A stretch of 45,396 nt of DNA, from the NCBI GenBank assembly GCA_030267965.1, contig BRYA01000875.1, forward strand, positions 1 through 45,396, read 5' to 3'. This document shows, piece after piece, positions 1 through 10,867 of this stretch (the stretch's first letter is position 1; each line of letters begins with the position of its first letter). The notes under the pieces are model-generated. The model worked only from the letters and a program-made list of their open reading frames with translations, searched no databases and was not told the DNA's origin. Origin of the DNA: Triparma columacea. Taxonomy: Eukaryota > Sar > Bolidophyceae > Parmales > Triparmaceae. A program made the translations under genes and the position numbers.

Positions 1-19
1 ATCTAATACTCTTTCAATA

Positions 20-195
20 TACTCACAAAACACTATAACACATTTACAACTCTCCAAAACTCCATACACATCTACTACACTTTCATTATACCCACAAACC
101 ACAAAAATACTGCCACAACTCTTCAAAACTCCATACATATCAACTACACTTCCACAACTCTGACAAACCACTATAACACTCCCACAAACAGAACA
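20..195. repeat. degenerate ~70-bp tandem repeat
   Basis: About 2.5 copies of a G-poor unit of about 69-70 bp. The block reading ACAACTCTCCAAAACTCCAT at 46 recurs with a few changes at 115, and the CAAA-CCACTATAACAC block at about 24 recurs at about 162. It lies just beyond the stop of the minus-strand START/XK-like gene, so it is probably its 3' flank. No coding potential is seen. Confidence 0.6.
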
Positions 196-274
196 TACAC
201 CGAAATCACTTGCCAAATAAACAAGACAATACCAAATCAAATCAATTTTCCTACAAATGTTGCTGCCTTATTAG

Positions 275-3200
275 TCACTCCCCTTCATCATCTTCTATCG
301 GCATGACACTGCTTACTTTAGCATTCCCACCTCCTACCCCTCTAATATCTCCACCATCAGCGCCTCCAACACTTGCTCTCCTAATACCTGCTCTTAAAGC
401 ACCTGCTAGACCCCCCTCAGCTTCAGCATCAACACTTGCCCTCCTCACACTCTCTCTTCTTCTAGCATCTCCATCTGCTGGAATGAACTCTTCTGGCACT
501 CTAGTTCTCATTGCATCAGTTAACCACTTTGGCTTCTCTTCCTCCCAACTACTCCAATTGGACTCAACCCAACTTTTCACTTCTTCTTCAATAGATTTCC
601 AGTGATGCCTAGAGTTATTTAAAATTGCATCTGCTCTCATTTCTTCATTATTACCATGTTGAAATCGCCTTACAGTCAAATCTTTTCCTCTCTCCATACT
701 TACAAATGTTTGCCTATATTTCTTATCAATGTTGTTGAAGAAAACACCAAACATTATGATATTGCTTGTCATGAAAATATAAAGGAGAGTCACAACCAAA
801 TCAACTGTACTTTTATCACCCCCTTGCTTCTCATAATTTCTTATGGCAACAGGAAGACTTCCCATAGTGAATACAAATCCAAATGACCAATACATCCCTC
901 CCAGCTCATTTGGATGCCTAAACTGGATTATGGAGGTGAAATCTGTGATGACTTTGACCATAATTCTACCAACAATACTTAAGACAAACTCTAAGAAACC
1001 TCCAGCAGGTACCCAATACCAGAAATCACCTCTCAGGATCTTTATCATCAAGTATAAGCCTAAATCAGCTCCAATATATATGTTGACCCATGTATTACCC
1101 ATCAACACAAGCAACACTATGGTCGCGCACCTAATCAAAAGCATTCCTGCTGAAAAGAAAACCATAGCACCAAATACAAGTATTCTCTTGCTTGGCTGTG
1201 CTGGTACATAACCATAGAAATCAGGCGTCCACTTTCTGTTATCTGGACTTGTGTCATAATCATAACTGATTGAAGCAGAAATAAATCCTGTAGAGAATGC
1301 TGACACTGTAAGTGAGGCCCAGGCTGCTTTTGAAATAGCTTGTCCTTTCCCTGTTGTTGCAATGGCCAGTAGTTGAATGATGACTCCGGGAATCGCTTCT
1401 GCAAACATCTCAGTACACTTCATCATGGTCATTTCAAACATTGGATCAACGGCATGGCCAGCCTTTTGCTTTTGCCCTGTGGCTATACGATAGGCATCTA
1501 GAGCTGGCTTGTATCCACTTATTACAGGAAACCACTCCCTAAGCACTCTTTTCCATCCTAATTTTATATATTGTGCATAGATGAAAATTAGCTGAATGCC
1601 CACTGAAACACACAAGCTTGCCAATGAAGCTTGAAAGTACCCATACTGTGTCTCTTTTTCCTTCCAATACATGTTTGTGACATAGATGTCAGTAGCAAGG
1701 TCTAAAATACTTGTCGCTGCACCAGTAATCACCCTAGCCTTCAGCCCCCACTTTGATTTTGCCATATTCGCTTTGGTGATAGTATGAAGCATTGGCTTCA
1801 ACCAGATGTTCTCTTCCATTACCTCTACCACTTGTGAGAACTGATTTGACCACTCGTCCACTGCATGTTCAGCAGTCAGAGTTGTTGCAATAGTCATTGC
1901 TAGCTTACTCCCCATCTCTCGTCCCTCCTCTTCTTCCTTACTATCTGCTTTACCCTCCTTTGCTTTGTCTCGCACCAGTCTATTCCACACAACAGCACAA
2001 AGTAAACCCTCCAGGAACTTATGCTTCTCCACCAGCTCCCTAAATGCCTTGTTCTCTTGTACGAAGGCCTTCACTACCTCATTTTTCCTAGTTGTGAGGT
2101 CTTTCTTCTTTATCCTACGCATGAGCTGCTCTCCAAAAGCCTTTCCATCCTCCTCGGTGGCCTCTCTGCTCCCAAGCAGATTGTAAAAGTAGGAAGCAGC
2201 ATCAGTAACAACAGCTAGATGCCTCTCTACCCTTGCTTTTACAGCTCCTTTGCTGATTCCCTTACCAAGCTCAAGCTTTGTTAAAAACTCAACCTTGGTC
2301 TTCTTCTTCCCCTCCTTGTAGAGTCTCACAGCTGTGGTCTCTGATGCCTTTTTTCCTTCTTCTACCAAGCTTCTTGTCCTAAACACTCTGTGCATTTCAT
2401 TTGGTTCTGTGAAGATTATGATGGTTCCCTTATCAACCCTCAACAACCTCATCTTGGAAGAGAACTCTCTTTGCACAGAATTGCTTGACGTGCCCATTAG
2501 ACTGCCCTTGGCGATGGCTTCCTTAAATATTGCCTCTACCTCAAAACCAACCCCTCTTATCTCAACTTTCCTCTTCATATGCTCCTTTGAATAATTGCTT
2601 TTAATCCTCTCCAAACTGTTGATGTCCCAAAAGAAGGCTGCTGCCTCCTCAAAGCCTATTCTTAAGTAGGATGTGCTCTTCCCCCAACCCTGTCCTCCCC
2701 TCTCAGCCTGAGCTATTGGTTGAATGATATCAAAAAGAAGCTGCAGTGACTCCACCAAGGTTTTATTTGGCTTTAGGCTGAGTGTACTTTTTGCCTCTTT
2801 TGCAATATCTAATCTATTTTTCACGTCAGCCTTTTCGATCTTTCTGCTCTTGTCAAAACGTTTGCGCAACGTTGACATAGCTCCACCCCCAAATCCCTTA
2901 GCAAGGTTGTTCATGACCCAAGAAGGCACAGTTCCTTTGATGTCAATTCTACTGATAAATGTGACGGCTGTTTGGGGGACATCCCCTATGGGTTTTAGAT
3001 GCTCACAGACCCACACATTTTGTGAAGTTGCCACAACATCTTCTTGCTGAATTGGGTACTCATCTTGGAGGTCCTTAGTGTCTGTTACAATCACAAAGCA
3101 TGTACCATTCACATCCTTCTGCCAGATTACTTTTTGCCTCCACTCACGATGCTTGAATCCCCTTATTCCCAGGTTCCTTCGTTGACGATGAAAGAGAGTA

Positions 3201-3901
3201 TGTGGGTTAATCTCTTTTAAATCTAAGCACAAAACATGTTGCTCATTCATCATTTTCTTGTTTTCTCTAGAGTCCAGGTAAAACTGGTAGGCTGCACACT
3301 CCTCCGTACTTGCATCTATAGTTGAAGTCCAAAGTCCAGTAACAATGGAGTCACCATCATTGTGCACCAACATCATCTCTATCCTCTTATCAGGAAGTTT
3401 CACAATTTCAAAGTGCTCATTCTCCTTGCATTTCTGATAAAATTCCTTCCCCTCCCTGATCACTCTCTCCTCCTCTGCACTGTACTCTTGAGGCTCATTC
3501 CTGATGATGTTTGCAATTCTATTAAGCTCCTCTTGGTCAAGCTCATCATCGCTCTTGAAGACGCCACCACTCTTGTCAACCCTAACCCTGATTGCCTTCT
3601 CCTCCTCGGCATCGTAAATTTGAGGCTTGTTCTTTATCATGTCAGTAAGCTTGGCATGCTCCTCTTTGTCGATTTTGTTGTCGGTCTTGGCGGCATCTTC
3701 ACCGACTAACCCTAACAGAGGCTCATCGTCCTCTCCCAGCGCAGCTCTTAGATTTGTATTCTCCAGCCTCAAGTCGGCAACTTGTTGCTTCAGGACAATG
3801 TTCTCGTCCTGCTTCGACTTGACCTCGGAATCCAGCTCGGCGTTCCGCGCCTCGAGCGCAGCGATAATGTCGACGTACATCTGTTTTTCGTCGCTGGGCA
3901 T
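275..3901 (-). CDS. START-like domain protein with C-terminal XK-related-like membrane module
   Basis: A single-exon, 1208-aa protein with ATG at 3901. Residues 1-55 form a coiled coil. Two copies of an 'I-x-N-x-PQ-x-Y-x-AEEE-x-x-IR' segment follow (about 85-150). Two START/SRPBCC-like lipid-binding regions follow, at about 155-345 and about 425-620. The last third (about 735-1090) is a run of membrane helices carrying D-L-A-T-D, then E-A-I-P-x-x-x-I-Q-L, then Y-G-Y-V-P. The same three landmarks occur in the same order in the gene at 38873-41116, so the two genes share a module. D-x-x-TD and E-x-x-P-x-x-x-x-Q resemble the XK-related (scramblase) family. Lipid sensing or transfer coupled to a membrane channel or scramblase is inference. 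The C-terminus is charged and low-complexity. The gene model is strong; the function is not proven. Confidence 0.85.
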   Translation of the reverse strand: MPSDEKQMYVDIIAALEARNAELDSEVKSKQDENIVLKQQVADLRLENTNLRAALGEDDEPLLGLVGEDAAKTDNKIDKEEHAKLTDMIKNKPQIYDAEEEKAIRVRVDKSGGVFKSDDELDQEELNRIANIIRNEPQEYSAEEERVIREGKEFYQKCKENEHFEIVKLPDKRIEMMLVHNDGDSIVTGLWTSTIDASTEECAAYQFYLDSRENKKMMNEQHVLCLDLKEINPHTLFHRQRRNLGIRGFKHREWRQKVIWQKDVNGTCFVIVTDTKDLQDEYPIQQEDVVATSQNVWVCEHLKPIGDVPQTAVTFISRIDIKGTVPSWVMNNLAKGFGGGAMSTLRKRFDKSRKIEKADVKNRLDIAKEAKSTLSLKPNKTLVESLQLLFDIIQPIAQAERGGQGWGKSTSYLRIGFEEAAAFFWDINSLERIKSNYSKEHMKRKVEIRGVGFEVEAIFKEAIAKGSLMGTSSNSVQREFSSKMRLLRVDKGTIIIFTEPNEMHRVFRTRSLVEEGKKASETTAVRLYKEGKKKTKVEFLTKLELGKGISKGAVKARVERHLAVVTDAASYFYNLLGSREATEEDGKAFGEQLMRRIKKKDLTTRKNEVVKAFVQENKAFRELVEKHKFLEGLLCAVVWNRLVRDKAKEGKADSKEEEEGREMGSKLAMTIATTLTAEHAVDEWSNQFSQVVEVMEENIWLKPMLHTITKANMAKSKWGLKARVITGAATSILDLATDIYVTNMYWKEKETQYGYFQASLASLCVSVGIQLIFIYAQYIKLGWKRVLREWFPVISGYKPALDAYRIATGQKQKAGHAVDPMFEMTMMKCTEMFAEAIPGVIIQLLAIATTGKGQAISKAAWASLTVSAFSTGFISASISYDYDTSPDNRKWTPDFYGYVPAQPSKRILVFGAMVFFSAGMLLIRCATIVLLVLMGNTWVNIYIGADLGLYLMIKILRGDFWYWVPAGGFLEFVLSIVGRIMVKVITDFTSIIQFRHPNELGGMYWSFGFVFTMGSLPVAIRNYEKQGGDKSTVDLVVTLLYIFMTSNIIMFGVFFNNIDKKYRQTFVSMERGKDLTVRRFQHGNNEEMRADAILNNSRHHWKSIEEEVKSWVESNWSSWEEEKPKWLTDAMRTRVPEEFIPADGDARRRESVRRASVDAEAEGGLAGALRAGIRRASVGGADGGDIRGVGGGNAKVSSVMPIEDDEGE

Positions 3902-4829
3902 CTGTTTGGGAGTGGTTGTGGGGGAGGAGGAGTTAGGAATAACCCTATTTTATTCGGAGCTGCGCAATAGAAGGAGTAGTGACGGCAACGAGGAGGGAAG
4001 TGACAAGGAAGGAAGGCCGGAGGGGCGAAGAGAGCTAAGGGACATTATGTGCAATGTTGTATTGGTGGAGTGTCATTTTCATTTCTTGACTCTCCGCTCC
4101 TCTTCGATTGTCGTATATGCAAGACCACCTCGCCAACTGATTTGCTCGCTTCGCTTCTTTCCCCTTATTCACTTTCCAGTTCACATTTCAACGCACTGCG
4201 CTCCCCCCTCCGCCTCCACCATGCAAAAACATCTCACCTCATTTTCCCTCCTTTTGCTGTACTCGTTGGTACCCTTTCCCACGTCAGAGCCGCCCTTCTC
4301 GTCGTTCTTATAGCCTTCTGCTGCTCCTCCCTTCCCTCCACCGAACCGACTGAAGGAAAAGTTTTGGATGTCCTGCGACGACGAATGAGGAGCGAAGCAA
4401 ATTGCGAAAGCAAAGACGTTAGTAAGTTAGGAATAGTAACGTCGACCGTAGGGGAGGCGAGATTGTATTTAGAGACAAAATCATCACGCACATGGGCGTG
4501 GCTTGCAAGGTGTGACATCGTATTTACTCTGATTCCTTTCTCACCTGTGACAAGCGTGGAGAGTTGTGCAAGAATTGGGTTTTACGAAGAAGAGTTAGAA
4601 TCGCAGCGGCAGTGTGTGAGGCTTGAGATGCATCTTATTACAGAATTAAGGACTCCTGCGCAGTTTCTCCCTCGCATTCCTTTTACGTTTTTAGCCGTCA
4701 CTTCGCTCCTCATCTCATCTCACCTCTTGCATATCCTCACTTGAATTCTCTATATGTGACGACTGCGGTACACCTCCCACTGTATCAAGGGGATCCTCTC
4801 CTACCAGAGAGTGAGCACCCTTCCGAGGC

Positions 4830-5259
4830 GTCGCTGTGAATGTAAGCGTGGGCGTTTGTTTATGAAGATATACGTGTTGGTGGGGTTGACACATATACTA
4901 AGTGATATTTGACGAGGCTCTGCAGTCACACAAACTCCGCGCGCTAACCTCCCTTGTCATCTACCTCCCCCCTTAAACCCCCATCTACCCTTATCTCACC
5001 TCTTTCAACTCCCCGGGCTTTAGTGTCGAGCGCACTCTTCTCACTTGACGTGTTTAATTTCATGCCCTCGCTTGTACTGGCGACCTGCAACGGCAGCAAG
5101 ACTCCGTCACCTTCAGAGAGAGATCCCTCTTGAGGTAATACTTGAGTGTGATAACCGCCTCGAGGCCCTGCTGTGATGGTAAGCGTGGTTACATCCGTGA
5201 CGGTGCGTTTCGAGATGACATTGTCTGTTGGAGTTAGCATTGGATGAAATTTGACGAGG
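4830..5259. repeat. diverged direct repeat pair (4830-4918 and 5159-5259)
   Basis: Both copies contain a CGAGGC-type start, then 'GCTGTGA-TGTAAGCGTGG', and both end in 'ATTTGACGAGG'. They lie about 330 bp apart in the same orientation and are strongly diverged, consistent with an old local duplication. No terminal structure or coding domain was seen. Confidence 0.4.
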
Positions 5260-5339
5260 GGGGGGGAGGGCTGCTAAAGACAAAGTAGATGGTCACGATC
5301 ACAATTTTTGTCGGTATTAAGTGTTTCTCCGTGTTGATC

Positions 5340-5937
5340 TCATGACGTTCTATTCCTTTTTCGTCCATTCTCACCTTCCTGCCAGAAACCTTCACCCTCC
5401 TCATGAGGCCTAGGCGACGCTACGAGCTTAGAATCGCTTTCCACTACGGGTGGTTGACCCTCCTCAAGCTCCCCGTTGACCTCAATGACTGCTCCGTCCG
5501 ACTCTTCTTGGTCATCAATGGTATTTGCAGCAGACATTACCTCTCTCGATGCAGGCATGCCTTCATATGAGTTCACAACTTTCGATGGTTCCGAAACTCC
5601 TTCAGTTTGGAGAAGGTCCCCATCCTCGGCTATCCCCTGAGTCTGAGGATCTCTCTTGGACGTCTCTGCGGTGGTGGAACGATGGCAGGGGGGGGAGGTT
5701 GTTAGCTTTAAGCTTTGAGTTTTTGGACGTTCTTCCGAAGTCGGACAGAACCCCTCCATCCCCCTTAACATTCTCTAACGAATACTCGCAACCTATATAC
5801 GTACCTTCCTTGACTCTGTTAGTCCTCTCACTAACCTCTATCATGTCCTCATTGACCAGTTTGCCCAAGAGGTTTGACTCTGAGGGGTCGGCATGCCCCT
5901 CTTCTTGTTGTCCGGTCTTGGAAACATTACTCATCAT
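5340..5937 (-). pseudogene. possible frameshifted ORF (unrecognised)
   Basis: Two overlapping minus-strand frames (5937-5602 and 5771-5340) meet at a run of eight C (plus-strand G8 near 5687). A one-base change in that homopolymer would join them into one acidic, Ser/Glu-rich ORF of about 199 residues. I recognise no domain. A good splice donor of the GTGAGAATG type sits at 5374 near its end, so a spliced gene with an assembly indel is possible. A decayed gene or chance ORF is equally possible. Confidence 0.25.
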
Positions 5938-6401
5938 CTACCGCTCTCTTTTGTTTATCTTGCGTAAAGCCCAATCTGGGGGTGGGATGGGGATTAAAAG
6001 TGTGAGGATATCGCAGGTGATTGGGGCAAGTGAATCTTCCAATGAGTAGGTTCGTCATAAATCCATGTAAAGTTCGTCTCCCGTAAGTGACAAAGCTCAA
6101 AATAATAACCGAAGACCAAAACAATCAGTGAACACGCTAAAAATGGGGGACCAGGCGAGCCAACAGACGGCCAAAACATTCGTTTTGATACAACTCCAAC
6201 CCCACTTCACGCAGTTTTAACATAACTTTAGTAGATAACTTAACTCAATGGCTGGCCCTCTTGCCTCGTCCGTCCCCACTACTCACTCACAAATATAGGA
6301 ATTGAATTTTATCACCACTTTGGAGGTTGGTCCGAGACAGAGTGACCGAGTCCAAGAGGAAGAATTTGGAGTGTCAAAATCTGCGCTCCTTGCATGCGAC
6401 G

Positions 6402-7247
6402 ATGCTAAAGATTGGCAAGTCGGCGCTTCCAGGAGGCCGTTGCTTGCGCCTCGTCTCCCCTGTAGGGCCAAACACTAAATTATTGACTCAGTCTCCAATT
6501 GCAGCCTTTCGATACGAGGATGATAAGAGGTAAGGAAGGGGGTGAGAAAGCTATGATGCTTGATGGGGAGGAACTTCTGGGAAGAAATATACAAATCAGA
6601 CAACCAAACTAATCAACGCCTCCGAGGTCCGACCTAACAGGTTTAAATGGTTTGGACTCGACCACATTTCAGTATCCCAGTTGAAAACTACCTTCGTTAC
6701 ACATTTCCCATCAAACTTATCACCAACTTCGACCAACGGACTCATCCTTGCCATCTTAATCAAGCTCTACAAGGACCACAATGTTGTTCCTCTGCTTCAG
6801 GATCTCTGTTATGCCCCAATTCCCGATGTCTACTCGCAGGCTCTAATTAAGGCCCTCACCCCTTCCTTCACCGACGTCCTCTCCCTTCCCTCTACAAACA
6901 CCTTCGTCAAGGATAACGTTGGTGGGGTGGCAGGCAGGGTGCGGCTCAATTCGATTTCTCTCCCTTCTTCCTCCTCCTCTTCCTCTAAAATCTCCGCCCT
7001 GTACCCCTCATCGGTCTCTTTCATCAACCACTCTTGCACGCCAAATGCTCAAATATCCTCCTCGGAAGATGCCACCTTGACCCTACACTCCCACAACGGG
7101 CAAGGACTACCTGCAGACACGGAGATAATGATCGACTACATGGGATCTTTCGTAGGCAAGCAGGCCAAGAAGAAGCGTTTGCTGTTCGAGAATTACGGGT
7201 TCGTGTGTACTTGCCCCAAGTGCTCTAGAATTAAGCTCGCAAAATAG
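6402..7247 (+). CDS. SET-domain protein (SMYD-like, no MYND finger)
   Basis: Two exons, 6402-6529 and 6641-7247, joined by a 111-nt intron (donor AG|GTAAGG, acceptor CTAACAG|G). The join is phase 2 and keeps a stop-free frame through 'DDKRFKWFGLDH'. The product is 244 aa. The first exon carries the SET N-terminal strand (GGRCLRLVSPVG). The second has the catalytic-core motif FINHSCTPNA, then EIMIDYMG and the post-SET Cys cluster FVCTCPKC. SMYD-type enzymes normally have a MYND zinc finger inserted in the SET domain; here it is absent and the protein is about half the usual size. Protein lysine methylation is the family role; the substrate is unknown. It ends 24 nt from the convergent coiled-coil/LRR gene. 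The MYND-containing relative is at 42544-44059. Confidence 0.75.
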
Positions 7248-7271
7248 TTTTATGAATACAAAACAAAAGCT

Positions 7272-10200
7272 CTATCCCTCACTTTCGATTTTCCCGTAAA
7301 TCGTCCCCACCAGTGCGTCCCTGTACTCGCTGTCCTCCTTTCTCTTCTTCAACGCCTTCTTCTTGGCCGCCTTTATCCTTAAGCTCTCCTCGCTTGGTAG
7401 AGACGAGTAGATTTTGTTCCAAAGTGTCTTCTCAGTCCCTGCTGGGGGGGGTAGATCCTCGAGTACTTGCGGGAAGTTTTCTCTGACGTCAATGACGCAT
7501 ATTGAGCTCATTGCGTTCTTAATCTTGGCGAGTATTGAGGGGTCCTTTGTTTCCCCTTCCTTTCCCTCCTCCACCGCGGGACCTCCCCCTCCTCCGACGG
7601 TCGTCTTCATTCCAATGGCGTCGATTTTCCCGTCGTTGTGGACGTAAACGTGCTCGATGCCTCTCCCTTTGTTGTTCTGAACCGCCTCTGCCAGCTTCCT
7701 GATCCCCGTCATTGAGATGCCGTTGTTCCTGAGGTCTATAAAGTTGAGCTTGCAGTTGCTCAAAGCGATGAGCCCTGCAAGTGCCGCCGCCCCTGCGTCC
7801 CCTATCCTATTGCTGACCAAGTTCAGCTCGTTAATGGTCTTCGATCCCTTCAGGACGGATACAAGGGTGATCATGTCGACGTCGTCAATGTGGCAGTCAT
7901 CCAGGACGAGGCTGCAAAGAGCGAGGGTTAGCATGGCAATGAAATATTTCTCAGCCCAATCCCTTCCGTGTGGCTCACCTGTTTCTCGCCTCCACAATAA
8001 CTTTGTTTTCTATAGCATCGCTCACGACAATATTGTGCGACACCGAGACTAGGAAGTTCTCGAAGAGTCTCCTCCTCGCCGCCGCCTCCTTGTTGAGCAT
8101 TTTCTTTTGCTTGCTGAAGAACTTCTTTGACATGGTTCCTTCGCCCTCCCCCGCAGCCCCCCCCCCGGTTCTCGTCCCTGCTCCCACCACCGCTACTCTA
8201 GGGCTTTCAAGCTCCGCCTGCAATTCCTGGATCAATTGCTGGGCGTCCTTGTGGTCCCCCTCTAGCTGGATGAACTGCTTGGACTTTTCGTTCAGGGATT
8301 CGAGGAGCCTCTGGTTCTGTTCCCTGACGAGCTCGTGCTCGTGTAGGAGGGTCTCGTACTTCTCGTCGTCCTCGTTCTTCTGAATCTGGTTCATTTCATG
8401 CCTCTCTACGAGCTCGAGGATCTTTTGCGAGGTTTCGTTGAGCTGTTTTTCTAGCTCCTTGTTCTGCAAAGTGCAAGAGGAGTGAATTGGCGAGTTGGGG
8501 GGTTGGTATATCGCATGTGGCAAGCAGAGCGATCCTCGGAGTGAATATTGGTGACTGAATGTTATTTGTTTGGCATCTTGATAGATTCGCTGCGATTCGC
8601 TACCCTCCCTGCCTTTGCTCTGCCTCACCTGGTTCTGCAGAGCCCCGAGCTTAGAGCTGTGTGCCTCCTCGGCATCCTTCACTGCGGTCAGCCTTTCGAG
8701 AAGTTCTTCCTCCCTCTTCGCCAGCGCGACCCTGACTTCGTTGAGCCTCCTATCTAGGTCATTTCCTCTCTCCTCGCTGTGACAAGACAAGAGGAATTGC
8801 GAAAGGGGGTGGGAAGATGATTGAGTGGGAATCATGGCAGCGGGGGGGGAGTTGAGTGCGGAGGACTGAAACGACTTCTTTGTTGTAATTATATCGCCAA
8901 TCAAACCATAGCATCAAACCTAGGATAGAAGCCCTTTCCAGGGCTCGCTTCGCTCGTCGCCTTTTCTCACCTTCCCTCCAGCATCTCCTGTTGTTTCTCC
9001 GCCAGGTCCTCTTGCCTCCTCAATTTGTCCTCCGTTACCTGGAGCTTGTCTAGGAGCTGGTAGACCTTGTCCCTCTTGTTCATTAGCTCGTCCTTCATGC
9101 TGCTTATTTCGAACTTGGCGATCCTCTCTGTCTCAGCGAGGTTAGCCTGGAGCTGCATGGCCTTGGTCTGGTTGAGTTCGGCCTCCCTGCTCTTGTCGAA
9201 CGCTTTTTGCCTGATCCTCTTCATATTCTCCTTCAGCTTGGCCTCGTTCTCAGCGGCTTCCTTTGTCAGATTGGAGTGTGCGTCCCTGACGACATTCAGC
9301 TGCATGTTCAAAGAATCCCTGTCGTCCGTGAGAGTATCCCTCTTCGCCTCCTCCATTTCTAGTAGTCTCAGCAGATGTGTGTTCTGCTTGCTCGCCAAGT
9401 TCATTGCGTTCTCCCTCCCCTCCGCCTTCTGCATCTCCCCTATGAGCTGCGCGCACTCCCTCTGTATCTCCTCCAGTTCCCTCTCCTTCTTCGTGATTGT
9501 GTTGTCCTTGTTGGTGAGCTCGGTCTGGAGCACGATCATCTCCTGCTCGACCTCGTTGAGGTTGCGACGGAGCTGGGAGTTCTGCTTAGAGAGCATTCGG
9601 ATCTGCTCCTGGCCGACAGATATACTGTTGTCCCTCATCCCCACGAGCAGCCTCTCGTTGAAGCTCCTAGCGCTTAAGCTCACATCGTTTGTCTGTACAG
9701 GCGCCTTGGGCAAGGCCCTACTTCCAAACTTTTGATTCACAGTGGTCTGCCCGGTGTTTTGGAAGAGGGGTATCCCGCTGCCACCAAACTGACCGGTAGC
9801 GCCGGACGCTATGGAACCAGTGGGGGTCAGGGACATGCCATTGAGCAGGGAACCTGGATCACCTGGACCGCCCTGGGTGCCGCTGTCTACTGATATGGTC
9901 ATAGCGAAGCTGTTTGGGGTGAAGGGGGGGGTTGAGAGTGCGTAATGATTAAGGGTGGGGGGGGGGGGTCGACCTCCTCCTCTGCATCAAGGTGTCTCTC
10001 TCAGCTCAGGCCCTCTTACACATTGAGTGTGAACACCGTCGCGTCGATCGTCCATTCAACCCGGGTCAATATTCCCTCTTCGTATACACGCCGCGCCGAT
10101 TTAGCCCCTTTCATCCTTATCATGGGCACAAACACCCCCCCCCAATCCCCATGCTAACCGCCCCTATTCCTACTAACCTTTCATTCATCCCATTTTCGAA

Positions 10201-10446
10201 AGGGAACGCTCCTCCACTCCCCGGGCTCCCTATTGTACTTCCATTCCCCCTATTTAGTACTTCCGCTTCGACCTCGCTGAGCTTATGGGTGGTACCGGCC
10301 TTGGTCTGTTCCTGGAGCGAGGGGATGCCAGAGGCTGCTGTCGATTGGGTGAGGGTCGTGAAGGGTGTGAAGGGGGTGTTCTCGAGACGAGGAGCGGTGT
10401 TCGCTTGGAGGGATTTTGGGCCCGTAAGGTTCTTAGGGGTGCTCAT
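7272..10446 (-). CDS. coiled-coil protein with C-terminal leucine-rich repeats
   Basis: Five exons: 10446-10178, 9909-8971, 8776-8629, 8463-7979 and 7911-7272. All junctions keep frame (phases 2, 2, 0, 2), giving 826 aa. The N-terminus (about 1-150) is Ser/Thr/Gly-rich and disordered. About 160-610 is long heptad-type coiled coil rich in Glu, Lys, Gln and Leu. The C-terminus has ribonuclease-inhibitor-type LRRs: 'SLVLDDCHI', 'INELNLVSNRIGDAGAAALA' and 'LNFIDLRNNGIS'. A Gly-rich linker and a basic tail follow. The coil-then-LRR order suits a cytoskeletal, centriolar or flagellar scaffold, but that is inference. The first exon was placed by splicing AG|GTTAGT at 10177 to CAG|C at 9910, which joins '...NGMNE' to 'SFAMTISV'. 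Starting at the internal ATG at 9902 would drop about 93 residues. Confidence 0.8.
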
Positions 10447-10723
10447 AGGGCCCAAAAATGCCAAAAAGAGAGGACAACCCGAGCAGAGGGGACACAAAAT
10501 TGAATGTGAGAGTTTGGGGGATATCTTGATGTTTATGAAATGTGTTATGTGGCCAATCAAAGGATCAATCCCACCATATGAACTAAATTTACTTCAAACA
10601 TTCAATTTGAATTTGAGGATGCTCCTTAAACACCCTCACCACAAATCGTCGATGGTCCAATTGATGGTCCAATTCCTCCTACTTACGCCTCCTTTGCCTA
10701 TCAATACCCATCACTAGTCCCTC

Positions 10724-10867
10724 ATGGTATTCTGGCTGATCCTGGGGACATTAATAGCGTGTCTCTTCCACCCCAAGGTCAGGGAATTCATGGGGAAGTT
10801 GGGGGAGGCAGGGACAGCGTTCGCAGATTCCTATAATGAGGTGTACCTCGATGATAAGGAAGAGTAA
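10724..10867 (+). CDS. small single-pass membrane ORF (47 aa), tentative
   Basis: An ATG-to-TAA frame of 47 residues. It starts with a hydrophobic segment (VFWLILGTLIACLF) and continues with a basic then amphipathic tail ending in acidic residues. It could be a short membrane protein or the last exon of a spliced gene whose upstream part I cannot see. There is no family match I can name, and chance remains possible at this length. Confidence 0.3.
   Translation: MVFWLILGTLIACLFHPKVREFMGKLGEAGTAFADSYNEVYLDDKEE

Larger units (their letters stand above)
3902..6401. other. gene-poor intergenic stretch
   Basis: About 2.5 kb without a gene I can defend. The first 100 bases are the divergent 5' flank of the minus-strand START/XK-like gene. 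The rest holds mixed low-complexity sequence, a diverged direct repeat (4830-5259) and a frameshifted minus-strand ORF (5340-5937). Plus-strand frames at 3627-4313 and 4049-4744 are open but have no recognisable domain, and the second lacks an ATG start. Confidence 0.5.

Noticed and set aside
3627..4744. Plus-strand open frames of 228 and 231 codons
   Set aside because: The first is largely antisense to the START/XK-like gene. The second begins at GTG and has no domain or coding signature.
9067..9735. 222-codon plus-strand frame, Leu/Ser-rich
   Set aside because: Antisense shadow of the coiled-coil region (Glu/Lys/Gln codons read backwards).
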